Shown here piece by piece: positions 44,455-53,642 of a stretch of DNA of 64,000 nt. The stretch is from Natrinema salinisoli (lineage in GTDB: Archaea > Halobacteriota > Halobacteria > Halobacteriales > Natrialbaceae), in contig NZ_CP084470.1 in NCBI RefSeq assembly GCF_020405205.1, positions 336,083-400,082 of the forward strand, given 5' to 3'. Within the stretch, counting starts at the first letter, position 1, and each line of letters starts with the position of its first letter. Both the position numbers and the translations under genes were made by a program. A model generated the notes under the pieces. The model was given only the letters and a program-made list of their open reading frames with translations, made no database searches and was not told the origin of the DNA.

Positions 44455-45648
44455 TCAGCCACTGATCGGCACTCCGCCGAACACGAAGATCGCGATCAGC
44501 CAGTAAGCGATGTAGAGGCCACCGAGCAGAACGCCGTGCCACCGCTTCAGATAACCTTCGTAGAGGAAGTATGCGGCGAGAGCCGTCACGATAATCACGG
44601 CGGGGAGATGCAACGTGAGCACGGACGATTCGATACTGACCTCGCTGAGGAACATGATCACGCCGACGTTCCCCGTCACCGAGAAGAGTACACTCCCGAT
44701 CACGTTTCCGACGCCGATCTCGGGGAATCCTCGTCGGATCGGCTCGATAGTGAGCATGATGTCCTCGAACGTGAGAATCAGCGTGAGGAACGTCGCCCCG
44801 AAAACGGTCTGATCGATGCCGAATCCTTCGATCACGACTTCGGACCCACCTTCGAGCAACATCGCCGCGAAGACGATGCCGGCGAGAGCGATGACGGAGA
44901 GACCGAGCCATACGATTCCGGAATCGGTTAAGTTCCCGAAAAATCGATCCTCGGGTATTTCCTCGAGCGAGTTGGGTCTAGCCGTTCCGCCGTCGGGCCG
45001 GAGATCTCGGATTTCCTCCCCGAATTCAGTGTTTCGGAACACGGGGACGTCGCGCTGACGCTCCCGGAGAATGAAGTATGCAAAAGAGAAAACAAAGAAT
45101 CCAGTCAAAATCACTCCGTGAATGAACGTCAACGTTCCGAGAAGAACGAAGGGAACGAGGACGAACGGCGACAGCACAAAAATGACGAGGTAATCCGTGG
45201 GGAGATCGACCGGGAACGGGCGGACGATAGCTGCCCCCGCAAGTGTGATGCCGGTAATCGCCAGACCCGTTCCGAGCGCCATCCCCAGGGCGGCGCCTTC
45301 CAGTTCACCGGACGAGAGCACGAGTGCGAGGATCGTATCGTCGAACTCGAACCCGGTGAAGATGATCGCCAGCGCGAACAACGACATCTTCATATTGAGC
45401 GACGCGCGGGCGAGATAGCTGATCAGTTTCTCAGTACTCACCATGAGCAACGCGATACCACCGAGGAGGATGAGTACCGCACCGACCGTCCCCTGTGCCT
45501 CGATGAATCCCTCGATCGCCCCTTCGATACCGCCTTCGCTTTCTTCCGCTTCACCCGTCTCACCCTCTTGTGCGAGTACCGGAGCGACGGTCAGTGAGAC
45601 GGCTACTAATAAGACGAGTACAATAGTGAGTGAACGATTCACATGCAT
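44455..45648 (-). CDS. CaCA-family Na+/Ca2+-type exchanger
   Basis: A membrane exchanger of about 397 residues from the ATG at 45648 (MHVNRSLTIVLVLLVAVS), which gives a signal-like first segment ending in VLAQEG. Two similar alpha-repeats are visible: MSLFALAIIFTGFEFDDTILAL and the second around FGATFLTLILTFEDIMLTIEPIRRG. The acidic residues in FEFDD and FEDIM lie where CaCA ion-binding acids sit. The central acidic-basic loop is cytoplasmic. The ion is unknown. A decayed relative of its N-terminus lies at 15198. Confidence 0.85.
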   Translation of the reverse strand: MHVNRSLTIVLVLLVAVSLTVAPVLAQEGETGEAEESEGGIEGAIEGFIEAQGTVGAVLILLGGIALLMVSTEKLISYLARASLNMKMSLFALAIIFTGFEFDDTILALVLSSGELEGAALGMALGTGLAITGITLAGAAIVRPFPVDLPTDYLVIFVLSPFVLVPFVLLGTLTFIHGVILTGFFVFSFAYFILRERQRDVPVFRNTEFGEEIRDLRPDGGTARPNSLEEIPEDRFFGNLTDSGIVWLGLSVIALAGIVFAAMLLEGGSEVVIEGFGIDQTVFGATFLTLILTFEDIMLTIEPIRRGFPEIGVGNVIGSVLFSVTGNVGVIMFLSEVSIESSVLTLHLPAVIIVTALAAYFLYEGYLKRWHGVLLGGLYIAYWLIAIFVFGGVPISG

Positions 45649-45840
45649 ATGGTGAACTGCGATAGTTTCCATTATGAATATACGTTCTCGGGTACAGAAT
45701 TTCGTTGGAAAATTATACACGGAACGTTGGAACCCGTGTCCACAACTGGAGTCGCTTCCCCTCATCGGTAGAAATGTGTGATTTCATATGTGAACACTTA
45801 TTGCGCGAATTTGTGGGTTTCAGCGACTCTGTAATCTGTG

Positions 45841-45936
45841 ATCACTGGCCAAGACATACCAAACGGGCTCGAGATCAACGCGGAATTCGAGGAGAACTAC
45901 GAGAAATCCACTCAGGACAGCTCGACCAGCGAGTGA
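45841..45936 (+). pseudogene. Unidentified gene, 3' remnant
   Basis: A 31-codon reading frame that ends in TGA and looks like a protein C-terminus (ITGQDIPNGLEINAEFEENY, then an acidic serine-rich tail). There is no start codon in reach. I cannot assign the family. It lies next to another truncated gene, which suggests a rearrangement site between the exchanger and the MmgE/PrpD gene. Confidence 0.35.
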
Positions 45937-45973
45937 ATCGCAAAACGGACTAATCGTTCGTGCCGCGAGATAG

Positions 45974-46215
45974 CTATCCGTCGCCGACGACGTTCGGATC
46001 AGTACCGCCGCTTACGTCCGGCATTTTCGACCCTTCCTCGTCGGCCGCTGACCCGAGCGACTCGAGTCGAACGCTGGAGATTTCGTACTCCGGAATGCCG
46101 GCCTGCGGGTCGAACGTCTCCTGAGTGAGTTTGTTGACCGCGCCAGTCGCGAAGTGCATCGGGATGAACAGCGTTCCTTCACCGACGCACTCGCGGCGGC
46201 CATCGACGCGTTCAA
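45974..46215 (-). pseudogene. Molybdopterin oxidoreductase (formate dehydrogenase-like), C-terminal fragment
   Basis: The last ~75 residues of a molybdopterin-binding oxidoreductase: GEGTLFIPMHFATGAVNKLT, then FDPQAGIPEYEISSVRLE. The FIPMHF and N.LT....DP...IPE pattern is the dinucleotide-binding C-terminus of formate dehydrogenase and nitrate reductase alpha subunits. The rest of the gene is missing; upstream of 46215 the sequence no longer fits. It is therefore a 3' remnant. The region before it on the map also carries another gene remnant. Confidence 0.75.
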
Positions 46216-46397
46216 CGAGGAGGGATTCGACGTCACTACGCGCGAAAAGGCAATTAAGTGGTCAGGGACCCGTTCTCGAACGCTGTTTTCGCCTCGGGCT
46301 GACCCCCGCGGATATCGACGCCGATTGCCACATGGCTGACGAGAAACCCTTGGAATGCGGGCAAGGAAGTTTCCGCTGAGCAGCCGTACCCGAAAGT

Positions 46398-47750
46398 ATG
46401 ACAACGACGGAAGAACTCTCCAGGTTCGTTCAAAGCGTCTCCATCGACGGGTTTTCCGCGGACACGCGGGAGGAACTTAAAAAGCGTATGCTCGATACGG
46501 CTGGTATCGGGATTAACGCCCTCGGAGCGGAGCCGGTGGACGCCGTCCATCGGACGGTCCAGCGAGCTAACCCCGGCGACGACTCCACGCTCTGGGGACG
46601 TGACGAGACTGCGTCGGCGGTCGGCGCCGCGATGCACAACACGGCGCTGACGCGCTATCTCGACTTCATGGACTCCTTTCTCGCACCCGGCGAGACGCCC
46701 CACCCGAGCGACAACATCGGAGCCGTCGTCGCCGCGGCCGAGGCCGTCGACGCCTCCGGCGAGGCCCTCCTCAAGGGAATCGGTGTCGCCTACGAGGTCC
46801 AGGGCGAGCTCGCCTGGAATGCACCGGTCCGAGACAAGGGATGGGACCACGTGACCCACACAGTCGTCTCCGCGACCTGTGGCGTCGCAAAGGTGCTCGG
46901 CCTCGACGCCGAGACGACCCGGAATGCTATCGGTATCGCCGGAACTGCGCATAACGCCCTCAGGGTGACCCGTACCGGCGGCATCAACGAGTGGAAGGGC
47001 ATCGCATCGGCCAACGCCGCCCGTAACGCCGTCTATGCGGCCTTGCTAGCCAGCGAGGGAATGGAGGGCCCGGAAAACCTCTTCGAGGGACAAAAAGGAT
47101 GGAAACAGGTGATCAGCGGCGAATTCGAGGTCGACCTCGACTCTGGCTGCACGAGGGTTCACGATGTCATGACGAAGCGGTACGTCGCGGAGACGTACGC
47201 CCAGTCCGCCGTTGAAGGTGTTATCGAACTCGCGGAGCAGGAGAATATCGATGGCAGCGACGTCGAACTCATTGACTTGGAAACGTTCGCCGGCGCGAAA
47301 CTCATCATCGGCGGCGGCGAAGGTGATCGCCATACGGTCGAGACGAAGGCTCAGGCTGACCACTCGCTCCCATATATGTTGGCAGCAGCGCTCCTCGACC
47401 GGGAGATGGGTAACGCCCAGTACGAGCCGGAACGCATCGACCGTGACGACGTCCAGTACCTCCTCCGGCACGTCACCGTCGAAGAGGACCGGGCGTTCAC
47501 TGACCGGTTCGAAGCCGGAGAGATGCCCGCTCGCGTGACGATCGAACTCGAGGACGGCACCACTCACGTCGTCGAGAAAGATGCCTTCCAGGGCCACCCG
47601 ACGAACCCGATGAGCTGGGACCAAGTCGAGTCGAAATTCCACGACACTGCCGGTACTAGCATCGACGAAGATCGCCGGGACGATATCGTTGCGACGATCA
47701 GGGATCTGGAGTCACACGCCATCAAGGATCTCGTCACCCTGCTGGCATAG
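46398..47750 (+). CDS. MmgE/PrpD family protein (2-methylcitrate dehydratase-like)
   Basis: A 450-residue soluble protein. Family features are clear: the N-terminal helical part (RMLDTAGIGINALGAEPVDAV), NTALTRYLDFMDSFLAPGETPHPSDNIGAV, which holds the residues around the active site, and the C-terminal part KAQADHSLPYMLAAALLDREM. PrpD dehydrates 2-methylcitrate; related members act on other substrates such as itaconate-like acids. No prpC or prpB lies nearby, so the substrate may differ. It is preceded by a short gap and followed after about 140 bp by the ComA-like gene. Confidence 0.9.
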   Translation: MTTTEELSRFVQSVSIDGFSADTREELKKRMLDTAGIGINALGAEPVDAVHRTVQRANPGDDSTLWGRDETASAVGAAMHNTALTRYLDFMDSFLAPGETPHPSDNIGAVVAAAEAVDASGEALLKGIGVAYEVQGELAWNAPVRDKGWDHVTHTVVSATCGVAKVLGLDAETTRNAIGIAGTAHNALRVTRTGGINEWKGIASANAARNAVYAALLASEGMEGPENLFEGQKGWKQVISGEFEVDLDSGCTRVHDVMTKRYVAETYAQSAVEGVIELAEQENIDGSDVELIDLETFAGAKLIIGGGEGDRHTVETKAQADHSLPYMLAAALLDREMGNAQYEPERIDRDDVQYLLRHVTVEEDRAFTDRFEAGEMPARVTIELEDGTTHVVEKDAFQGHPTNPMSWDQVESKFHDTAGTSIDEDRRDDIVATIRDLESHAIKDLVTLLA

Positions 47751-47891
47751 GGCGTTGGACGGCTACTCGAGCAGGCTTCGCAGACTGTTCGAATCGCTAG
47801 ATTTTCGGGATCTTACACCCCTAAATTCGGATCGAATTAGCTGGCCTCACCCCTCCACTAAGGATATGCGGATCGGATATGCGATCGGATT

Positions 47892-48725
47892 ATGGTCGAC
47901 CGAACGTTCGAGTTCCTGCATCACAACGAGCGCGAGGAAAAGCCCCGAGAGAAGGGTATCACGGAAATCCGCGGGCCGTATTACGATCCGATGGGACCGC
48001 GCGAGCTTCGCGATATCCTCGAGACGATGGGACAGTACGTCGATATCTACAAGTTCAGCGGCGGCTCGTTCGCGTTGATGCCCGAAGATGCGGTGACGGA
48101 GTTGATCGACATCTGCCACGAGTTCGACGTAAAGGTGTCTACGGGCGGATACGTCGAGAACGTCCTGATCCGTGACAACGACACGGTCGAGCAGTACTTC
48201 GAGGAGGCCGAGTCGCTCGGGTTTGACATCGTGGAGCTGTCGAGTGGGTTCCTCGCGATCGGGACCGACGACATGGTCTGGATGACGGAGGTCGTCGCCG
48301 AGGAGTACGAGATCGAGCCAAAACCGGAGATCAACGTCCAGTTCGGGGCTGGTGGTGCCACTGACCCGGAAGTCCTCGAGGAGCAGGGCCAACAGGATCC
48401 CGAGCAGGCCATCGAGGAGGGCCGCCGCCACCTCGAGGCAGGGGCAGATCTTCTCATGGTCGAAGCCGAGGGCATCACCGAGGAGGTCACCGAATGGCGA
48501 ACGGATGTGTCCTATCAGATCGCGAACGAGCTCGGGATCGAGAACCTCGTCTTCGAGGCACCGAGCCCGGAGATGTTCGAGTGGTACATCAAGAACTTCG
48601 GCCCCGAGATCAATCTCTTCGTAGACAATTCCCAGATCGTCGAACTGGAGTGTATGCGATCCGGGCTCTGGGGGAAGGCGACCACGTGGGGCCGGACCGT
48701 CACCTGGAAGGGGGACCGTGAGTAG
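47892..48725 (+). CDS. comA: Phosphosulfolactate synthase (ComA)-like protein
   Basis: A 277-residue TIM-barrel protein of the ComA family. It opens with FEFLHHNEREEKPREKGITEIRGPYYDPMG and continues with DIYKFSGGSFALMPEDAV, KVSTGGYVENVLIRD, DIVELSSGFLAIGTDDM, LMVEAEGITEEVTEWRTDV and GPEINLFVDNSQIVELECMRSGLWG. ComA joins sulfite and phosphoenolpyruvate to phosphosulfolactate, the first step of coenzyme M synthesis in methanogens. No other com genes are visible, so a role in sulfolactate or another sulfonate is likely if it is active. It follows the MmgE/PrpD gene in the same direction. Confidence 0.85.
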   Translation: MVDRTFEFLHHNEREEKPREKGITEIRGPYYDPMGPRELRDILETMGQYVDIYKFSGGSFALMPEDAVTELIDICHEFDVKVSTGGYVENVLIRDNDTVEQYFEEAESLGFDIVELSSGFLAIGTDDMVWMTEVVAEEYEIEPKPEINVQFGAGGATDPEVLEEQGQQDPEQAIEEGRRHLEAGADLLMVEAEGITEEVTEWRTDVSYQIANELGIENLVFEAPSPEMFEWYIKNFGPEINLFVDNSQIVELECMRSGLWGKATTWGRTVTWKGDRE

Positions 48726-48734
48726 CGGGCTCTC

Positions 48735-48920
48735 TCACGGAGGGGTGTCTCCGTACCAGGTGCTCCGCGAAAACGACGCGATTAGCGACTGTTCTGTGAT
48801 GTGGCTACCGGTATCGTCGAACTGGGCCTCGCAGTCATCATAGCGTCACAAGCTGACGAGCGGATTCCGTTGAGGATCGCCGACCCACACTCGAGACAAC
48901 GCTTCGAATCTCTGGCAGGG
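48735..48920 (-). pseudogene. Zinc-ribbon protein, frameshifted remnant
   Basis: Two reading frames of the minus strand together make a zinc-ribbon-like protein: one gives KRCLECGSAILNGIRSSACD, the other continues YDDCEAQFDDTGSHITEQSL and ends FSRSTWYGDTPP before TGA. They need a frameshift at about 48843 to join. The first two cysteines (CLEC) and the later pair (AC...DDC) would form the ribbon. Function unknown. Confidence 0.5.
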
Positions 48921-48994
48921 ACAAGGCCTGAACTCGTATTAACCAACAAAACTATGCTCTTGGCGTCTGTGTTGGTTAACACTGGCCGACTTCC

Positions 48995-49318
48995 ATGTCC
49001 TACGAGCCACCGACGCCTCCGACGGAACTCCCGAATAACGTCGTCGACACACTCGAGGGTTACTCACCCGAACTCCTCCAGCAGGTCGCACAGTATGCTG
49101 AAGAACTCGCTGAGTATCGCGAGCGCGAGGTTCGGCTTGCGGAGGAGAGCGACGAAGAGACGATTGAGGAACGCCCTGAAGAACTCCCGGACGATGTTCC
49201 GGGAAAGGCAACGATCACGACCAAGGAAATCAACGACAACCGCTACTACTACTGGCAGTGGCGAGAAGGTGACAAAATCAAATCGAAGTACAAGGGTCCA
49301 GTCAATCCGGACGAGTAG
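48995..49318 (+). CDS. DUF6788-like small acidic protein
   Basis: A 107-residue acidic protein: helical first half (ELLQQVAQYAEELAEYREREVR) and a C-terminal KEINDNRYYYWQWREGDKIKSKYKG strand pair that is typical of DUF6788 proteins. Such proteins are frequent on haloarchaeal plasmids and near replication genes. Function unknown. It precedes the origin repeats by about 45 bp. Confidence 0.7.
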   Translation: MSYEPPTPPTELPNNVVDTLEGYSPELLQQVAQYAEELAEYREREVRLAEESDEETIEERPEELPDDVPGKATITTKEINDNRYYYWQWREGDKIKSKYKGPVNPDE

Positions 49319-49362
49319 GGAGGAGTCAATCGACTCGTTATTTTGTATTGGATTGTTCTGAG

Positions 49363-50180
49363 ACACCCCTTTATCGATGTGTTCGTCGGCATAGATCACT
49401 TCAATCTCGAGAATTGAGAGATTCAAACAGACTCCACTGATACTCATTGATCCTCGAGGCCGAGATATTGGATTGAAGAAAGACTATTTTGAGAAGGCCG
49501 TGCTTTAGCGAAAAAAGTAACGCCGAATACTGAGGATTTGCGAGGAGAGACACCTCTATCGATGTGTCGATCGGGAGTCCTGAAATTATCGAGGTGCTCT
49601 CTCCGAACCAATGATTCTGATTGTACCCGAAGAAAGTGGACGTATCCACACAACACAGACACCCCTCTATCGAAGTGTTCTATCTGTGGGTAAAGGAGGA
49701 ACAGAGACGAGAGAACGGAGATTTCGATTGGAGTAAAGAGAATTCTGGACAGCGATCGCCTAAGAAATGGATTAGTAGAGAAATGGGTTAACAAGAGGAG
49801 GATCGAATCAAGACCGTCTGAGAGCAACAGAATAAGTGCAGTTCAGAACACATCGAACACTTCGATAGAGGGGTGTGTGAGTGTTCATTCTAGAAAGCTA
49901 GAAGAAGAGAAGGTATATGACTCAAGTTATCAGCTGGTAGAACGGCTCTTGCCATGATATCTGGCAGTATCGCACCTCTCCTGTGATTTCCCCGATCAAT
50001 CACACCCCCTCCCCCTCGAGGAACCAAACACATCGATAGAGGGGTGTCTGTGTTACCATCGATCTAAACCATAACACATCGTCGCTCGCCTTCGGATAGT
50101 CGTCATCTCTACTTCTCAATCGAGTGGAATCAATGCAAACCATCCACTCAATCTGTGAAATACACATCGATAGAGGTGGC
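49363..50180. repeat. Replication origin: left array of six origin-recognition-box-like repeats
   Basis: Six copies of a ~20-bp repeat with consensus ACACCYCTATCGATGTGTT. Forward copies are at 49363-49384, 49550-49569 and 49659-49680; inverted copies at 49855-49876, 50026-50047 and 50159-50180. The forward and inverted triplets face each other around a purine-rich, moderately AT-rich stretch (about 49690-49850), a possible unwinding element. No gene lies within this region. The position directly upstream of orc1/cdc6 is the normal layout of a haloarchaeal origin. Confidence 0.85.
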
Positions 50181-50202
50181 AACACTTTTCTTACCACACT
50201 GT

Positions 50203-51642
50203 ATGGACCATCGTATGGACGACTTCGAGGATCCTCGAGACGAGGCGGGGACATCGAAGGATGAAACGTCGGAGCAGTCTCTTCCCTCGTCTGATTCTAC
50301 TGAATCCGAACCTTCTCAATCTTCGACCGAATCGGAGGCAGACGGTGAGTCTCAATCGATCGAGGATATGTTGTTGGAATTCGATCAGCAAGAAGGGCTG
50401 ATCCGTGATCGGTCCCTCCTCGACCCGAATCATATCGTCGAAGAAGATCGAATCGTCGGTCGTGACGAGCAGCTCCAGGAAGTGACCAAGATGCTCCGTG
50501 TCGCCCTCGGCGACAATCGTCCCCCGAATCTCTTCCTCTATGGTCCGTCAGGGACCGGCAAATCGCTCATCACTAAGGCCGTTTGCAAGAATATAAGTGT
50601 GATCTGTGAGACACGGGACATCCGGTTCGGGACGATCGAGGTAAACTGCCAGGACCTCGATACCCTCGGCGTTGCAGTTTACGAACTAGCGAGTCGTGCT
50701 GCAGACGAAGCTCTCGTCGAGGTCGAGGTTCCGAAACACGGCGTCGCGACGAAGGAAAAGTGGGACGAACTCTATCGTATCGTCAACGAGAACTTCGATT
50801 CAGCGGTGTTCGTGCTCGACGAATTGGACATGCTCGTCGGTCGACGAGACAAACAGGAGCCGGCGTTTTCTCGATTGCTCTATCAGCTTTCCCGGGCTGG
50901 CGCGAATAACGAACTCACTGCACACGTCTCCGTCGTCGCTATCTCTAATGATACGAAAATGATGGAGTCCGTGGGAAGTCGAGCCTTGAGCTCGTTTACA
51001 CCTGAAGACGTCCACTTCGACGACTACGATGCGAACCAGCTGCAGTCGATCCTCCGTCGACGACAGGACGCGTTCTTCGATGGCGTTCTCGACGAGGACG
51101 TCATTCCGTTGGCAGCGGCCTTCGCAGCTCAGACTCACGGGGATGCTCGGAAGGCGATCGATCTCATGCGCGTCGCTGGTGAGCTCGCGGAACGAGAGGG
51201 TGACGAGCACGTCCGTGAAGAACACGTTCGCGAAGCTCAGGACAAAGTCGAGAAAAATCGAGTGCTCGAGGTCGTTCGCGGTATCAGCACACAGAAGAAG
51301 CTCTGTCTCTACGCGACAGCGGCAGTCGCATCGGAGACGGACGACGAATCCGCTCGCAGTACGACCGGGTACCGAGTCTACCAGTTCCTCACGGACGCGA
51401 TCGACGCCGAGCAGTACCACCAGGAAACCTACGTCAACAAGATGAAGGAGATGACGACGTACTCGCTCGTCGATTTCGAACGCCGGAGCCACGGACCGAG
51501 TTCGGGAATGTTCCTCGAGTTCCAGTTCGGAGAGCGTCCCGAGACGATTCTCGAAACGCTTCGCGAAGATTCGCGTATCGATATGATCTCTGCAGATGAG
51601 GTGGCGACCGTCGTTAAAGCACAGCTCCGGAACGAGACGTGA
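50203..51642 (+). CDS. orc1/cdc6: Orc1/Cdc6-family replication initiator
   Basis: About 480 residues. After an acidic N-terminal extension (glutamate, serine and aspartate rich, unusual for shorter members), the AAA+ domain has Walker A GPSGTGKS, Walker B VLDELDML and sensor 1 VVAISNDTKMM. The C-terminal winged helix is seen in SARSTTGYRVYQFLTDAI and FERRSHGPSSGMFLEFQF. It binds the ORB repeats on both sides and loads MCM helicase. I chose ATG 50203; ATG 50215 is also possible, while a GTG at 50155 lies beside the last left repeat and is unlikely. Confidence 0.93.
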   Translation: MDHRMDDFEDPRDEAGTSKDETSEQSLPSSDSTESEPSQSSTESEADGESQSIEDMLLEFDQQEGLIRDRSLLDPNHIVEEDRIVGRDEQLQEVTKMLRVALGDNRPPNLFLYGPSGTGKSLITKAVCKNISVICETRDIRFGTIEVNCQDLDTLGVAVYELASRAADEALVEVEVPKHGVATKEKWDELYRIVNENFDSAVFVLDELDMLVGRRDKQEPAFSRLLYQLSRAGANNELTAHVSVVAISNDTKMMESVGSRALSSFTPEDVHFDDYDANQLQSILRRRQDAFFDGVLDEDVIPLAAAFAAQTHGDARKAIDLMRVAGELAEREGDEHVREEHVREAQDKVEKNRVLEVVRGISTQKKLCLYATAAVASETDDESARSTTGYRVYQFLTDAIDAEQYHQETYVNKMKEMTTYSLVDFERRSHGPSSGMFLEFQFGERPETILETLREDSRIDMISADEVATVVKAQLRNET

Positions 51643-51657
51643 CGTTCGTTGATTGTC

Positions 51658-51906
51658 GGTCCCCTCTATCGATGTGTTCCTTCCACTTGTTATGAAGTCG
51701 CATTCATCTATCAATCTTCTAAGTTACCACACACCTCTATCGATGTGCTATTTGCCGTCATAGGATCTAAGAAGACAAAAATGGGGGGTATCTGATTGCA
51801 AACGCTATGAAGAAGATTTCCCGATTTATTCGCAACAGGATGAATATACGGCTCATCTATATTTTCTCACGGATTGAGAACACCACACACCTCTATCGAT
51901 GTGTTT
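51658..51906. repeat. Replication origin: right array of three origin-recognition-box-like repeats
   Basis: Three forward copies of the same repeat, at 51658-51680, 51731-51750 and 51887-51906, downstream of orc1/cdc6. An AT-rich stretch lies between the second and third copies (about 51805-51870). All three point in the same direction, unlike the left array. Confidence 0.82.
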
Positions 51907-52001
51907 CGGTCTATATTCTCTTGGGACCCGGTTCACTGACTCACTTACGCTGTTTGGCAGCCCGACTCACCTTTGCGATAGGGCCTATCGAATGTCACTC
52001 A

Positions 52002-52964
52002 CTATCTATACGTCCCAATCGCAGCCATTGTCTCTTGAACGATCTCAGCCGTTCGATACGGTTCGTCCAGTTCGATTGTGATCGGGCCGTCATAGTCGAT
52101 GTCGTCAAGCGCGTCGAAGATTCGTGGGAGTTCCAGATCACCGACGTGAGGCGGGAGGTGATGAGCAATACCATCACGGTCCTCTCGTCCAGTCTGGACG
52201 TCTGGGGGAAGGTCGTATCGCTCGTGGAGACGGTCGGTAGTCGCTGAGCCCAGCGGTGCGGTACTGTGGAGATGGATGTTCCGGACATCATTCATCGTGT
52301 GAAGTAACTCGATCGGCTGCCTCGAGTGGCCGACATCGCAGGTGAACGAAACTGCATCTTCACATCCCCTCTCCCGAGCGATTTGTTGCAGTGTATCCAC
52401 ATTTTCTGGCGTGACCAGAAGATACTCGTGAGGACCACGCGGAGCGACCTTCTCGAGACAGACGGTCGCAGTGATACACGACCCGTCGAATACGGCATCA
52501 TCAAGATTCGCTCTCGTGGGGTCCGGCTCCAGATGGTCGAGCGCTCGATCGAACTCGGTGAGGAACTCCTGCACGACTTCATCGCCATCGACGTTGGAAT
52601 CCGCCCACAACCGTGGGGCGTGATGCGCCGAAACCTCTGGCTCGAGTGAGTGGGTGGGCGTTTGATCGATGACGGAGGCCAGGTGCAGGTGACGAACTTG
52701 CGTTATTAACTCCGAGCCCTTGTCTCCGTTGTCGAGAAGTCGCTGAAGGTGGCCGCCATGAACCGTTTTGATTTCGAGCCCGAATTCCTCTAGTGTTTGT
52801 TTCACCTCGATAATGTGACGAGCGTACGGGTCCGGATCGTACAGTTCGATGTCGGCATCGACCTCGGAAATGGCCGAGAGAAATTCACTGGGGGTAGAAC
52901 GCGGCTTGGAAGCGTGTTCCCGGAGCGGATGTAACGGGACAGAGAACTGAATACGGCGATCCAT
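52002..52964 (-). CDS. Sugar-phosphate isomerase/epimerase-like TIM-barrel protein
   Basis: A 320-residue protein of the AP-endonuclease-2/xylose-isomerase-like TIM barrel. Metal-ligand-bearing segments are visible: FGLEIKTVHGGHLQRL, TVCLEKVAPRG, FTCDVGHSRQPI, RNIHLHSTAPLG and GPITIELDEPYRTAE. These supply the Glu, Asp, His residues of the family. The substrate is unknown (sugar phosphate or inositol-like). It converges with the origin region and has no partner gene next to it. Confidence 0.75.
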   Translation of the reverse strand: MDRRIQFSVPLHPLREHASKPRSTPSEFLSAISEVDADIELYDPDPYARHIIEVKQTLEEFGLEIKTVHGGHLQRLLDNGDKGSELITQVRHLHLASVIDQTPTHSLEPEVSAHHAPRLWADSNVDGDEVVQEFLTEFDRALDHLEPDPTRANLDDAVFDGSCITATVCLEKVAPRGPHEYLLVTPENVDTLQQIARERGCEDAVSFTCDVGHSRQPIELLHTMNDVRNIHLHSTAPLGSATTDRLHERYDLPPDVQTGREDRDGIAHHLPPHVGDLELPRIFDALDDIDYDGPITIELDEPYRTAEIVQETMAAIGTYR

Positions 52965-53041
52965 GGGCTACTGTAGTATTATTCTTTGAGATAATCATAG
53001 GTAGGCTGTACGGTTAAACGGATATCAGTGGAGGATTCGGA

Positions 53042-53345
53042 TCACTGATTATGGCGAGTATAACTGAATCCTTGCGTTTGCGGGTTGTACTCCACCGTGG
53101 CGATTCCTTCGTATCCCGTATTGAGCATATGGATGAGACTCTCGGAGTCGGCTAGAATCTCGTACTCCCGCCGATGGGAATGTCCCGAAAGCGCGACTGC
53201 CGGCCGATGTATGCGAAGAGTCAACTTCAAGGCGATAGAGCCGGCGTGTAGCCCCTCGAGGTCTGCCGTTCGCTCCCCGATCGAATGATGCCTGTCGAGT
53301 TTCGTCCCATACGGGGGTACGTGGGTAAGGAGTATTGTCGGTGAT
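53042..53345 (-). pseudogene. Calcineurin-like metallophosphoesterase, C-terminal fragment
   Basis: One minus-strand frame encodes SPTILLTHVPPYGTKLDRHH, then HAGSIALKLTLRIHRPAVAL, then SGHSHRREYEI and LNTGYEGIATVEY. The late metal-binding motifs (LTHxPP and GHxH) are intact, but the N-terminal motifs (DxH, GDxxD, GNHE) are missing because the frame meets a copper-ATPase fragment at 53345. It is a truncated gene. The two fragments point to each other at a fusion site. Confidence 0.75.
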
Positions 53346-53350
53346 GGGGC

Positions 53351-53518
53351 GTGCTCGCACCCATCGGAATCCTCCTCTCACCGGATGTTGGCGCTCTCCT
53401 GATGTCGCTGAGCACGGTCATCGTTGCCATCAACGCCCAGTTCCTCCGTCGCGTCAATCTCGACCTCCCCTCGCTGCCGGGGGTCGCTCAGTCCGGGAGT
53501 CCGCAACCTGCCGATTGA
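53351..53518 (+). pseudogene. Copper P1B-type ATPase, C-terminal fragment
   Basis: Fifty-five codons that match the end of CopA-type ATPases: [20 protein letters not shown], then [18 protein letters not shown], the last transmembrane pair and short tail. The remainder of the ATPase is absent. It sits between a broken phosphoesterase and the SHOCT gene, with other copper-related genes nearby, so it is a remnant of a copper resistance locus. Confidence 0.8.
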
Positions 53519-53642
53519 CCACAGTCAACAATTGCCCTTCGAGTGCCTCACAATTCAAAGACAGAGTTGATGGGCCCTGCTCCGTCGAGAGATCGATTTT
53601 AATGGCTTTCCCTTGTACTCTCTATTCAGGAGGGAATCCACA

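Noticed and set aside
49363..51906. Origin repeats considered as a CRISPR array
   Set aside because: Repeats are short, occur in both orientations and at irregular distances of 50 to over 1000 bp, with no cas genes; they surround orc1/cdc6.
51807..52247. A 146-codon plus-strand frame after the right origin repeats
   Set aside because: It overlaps the repeats and the end of the TIM-barrel gene, has no family resemblance and is rich in Arg, Ser and Cys as shadow frames are.
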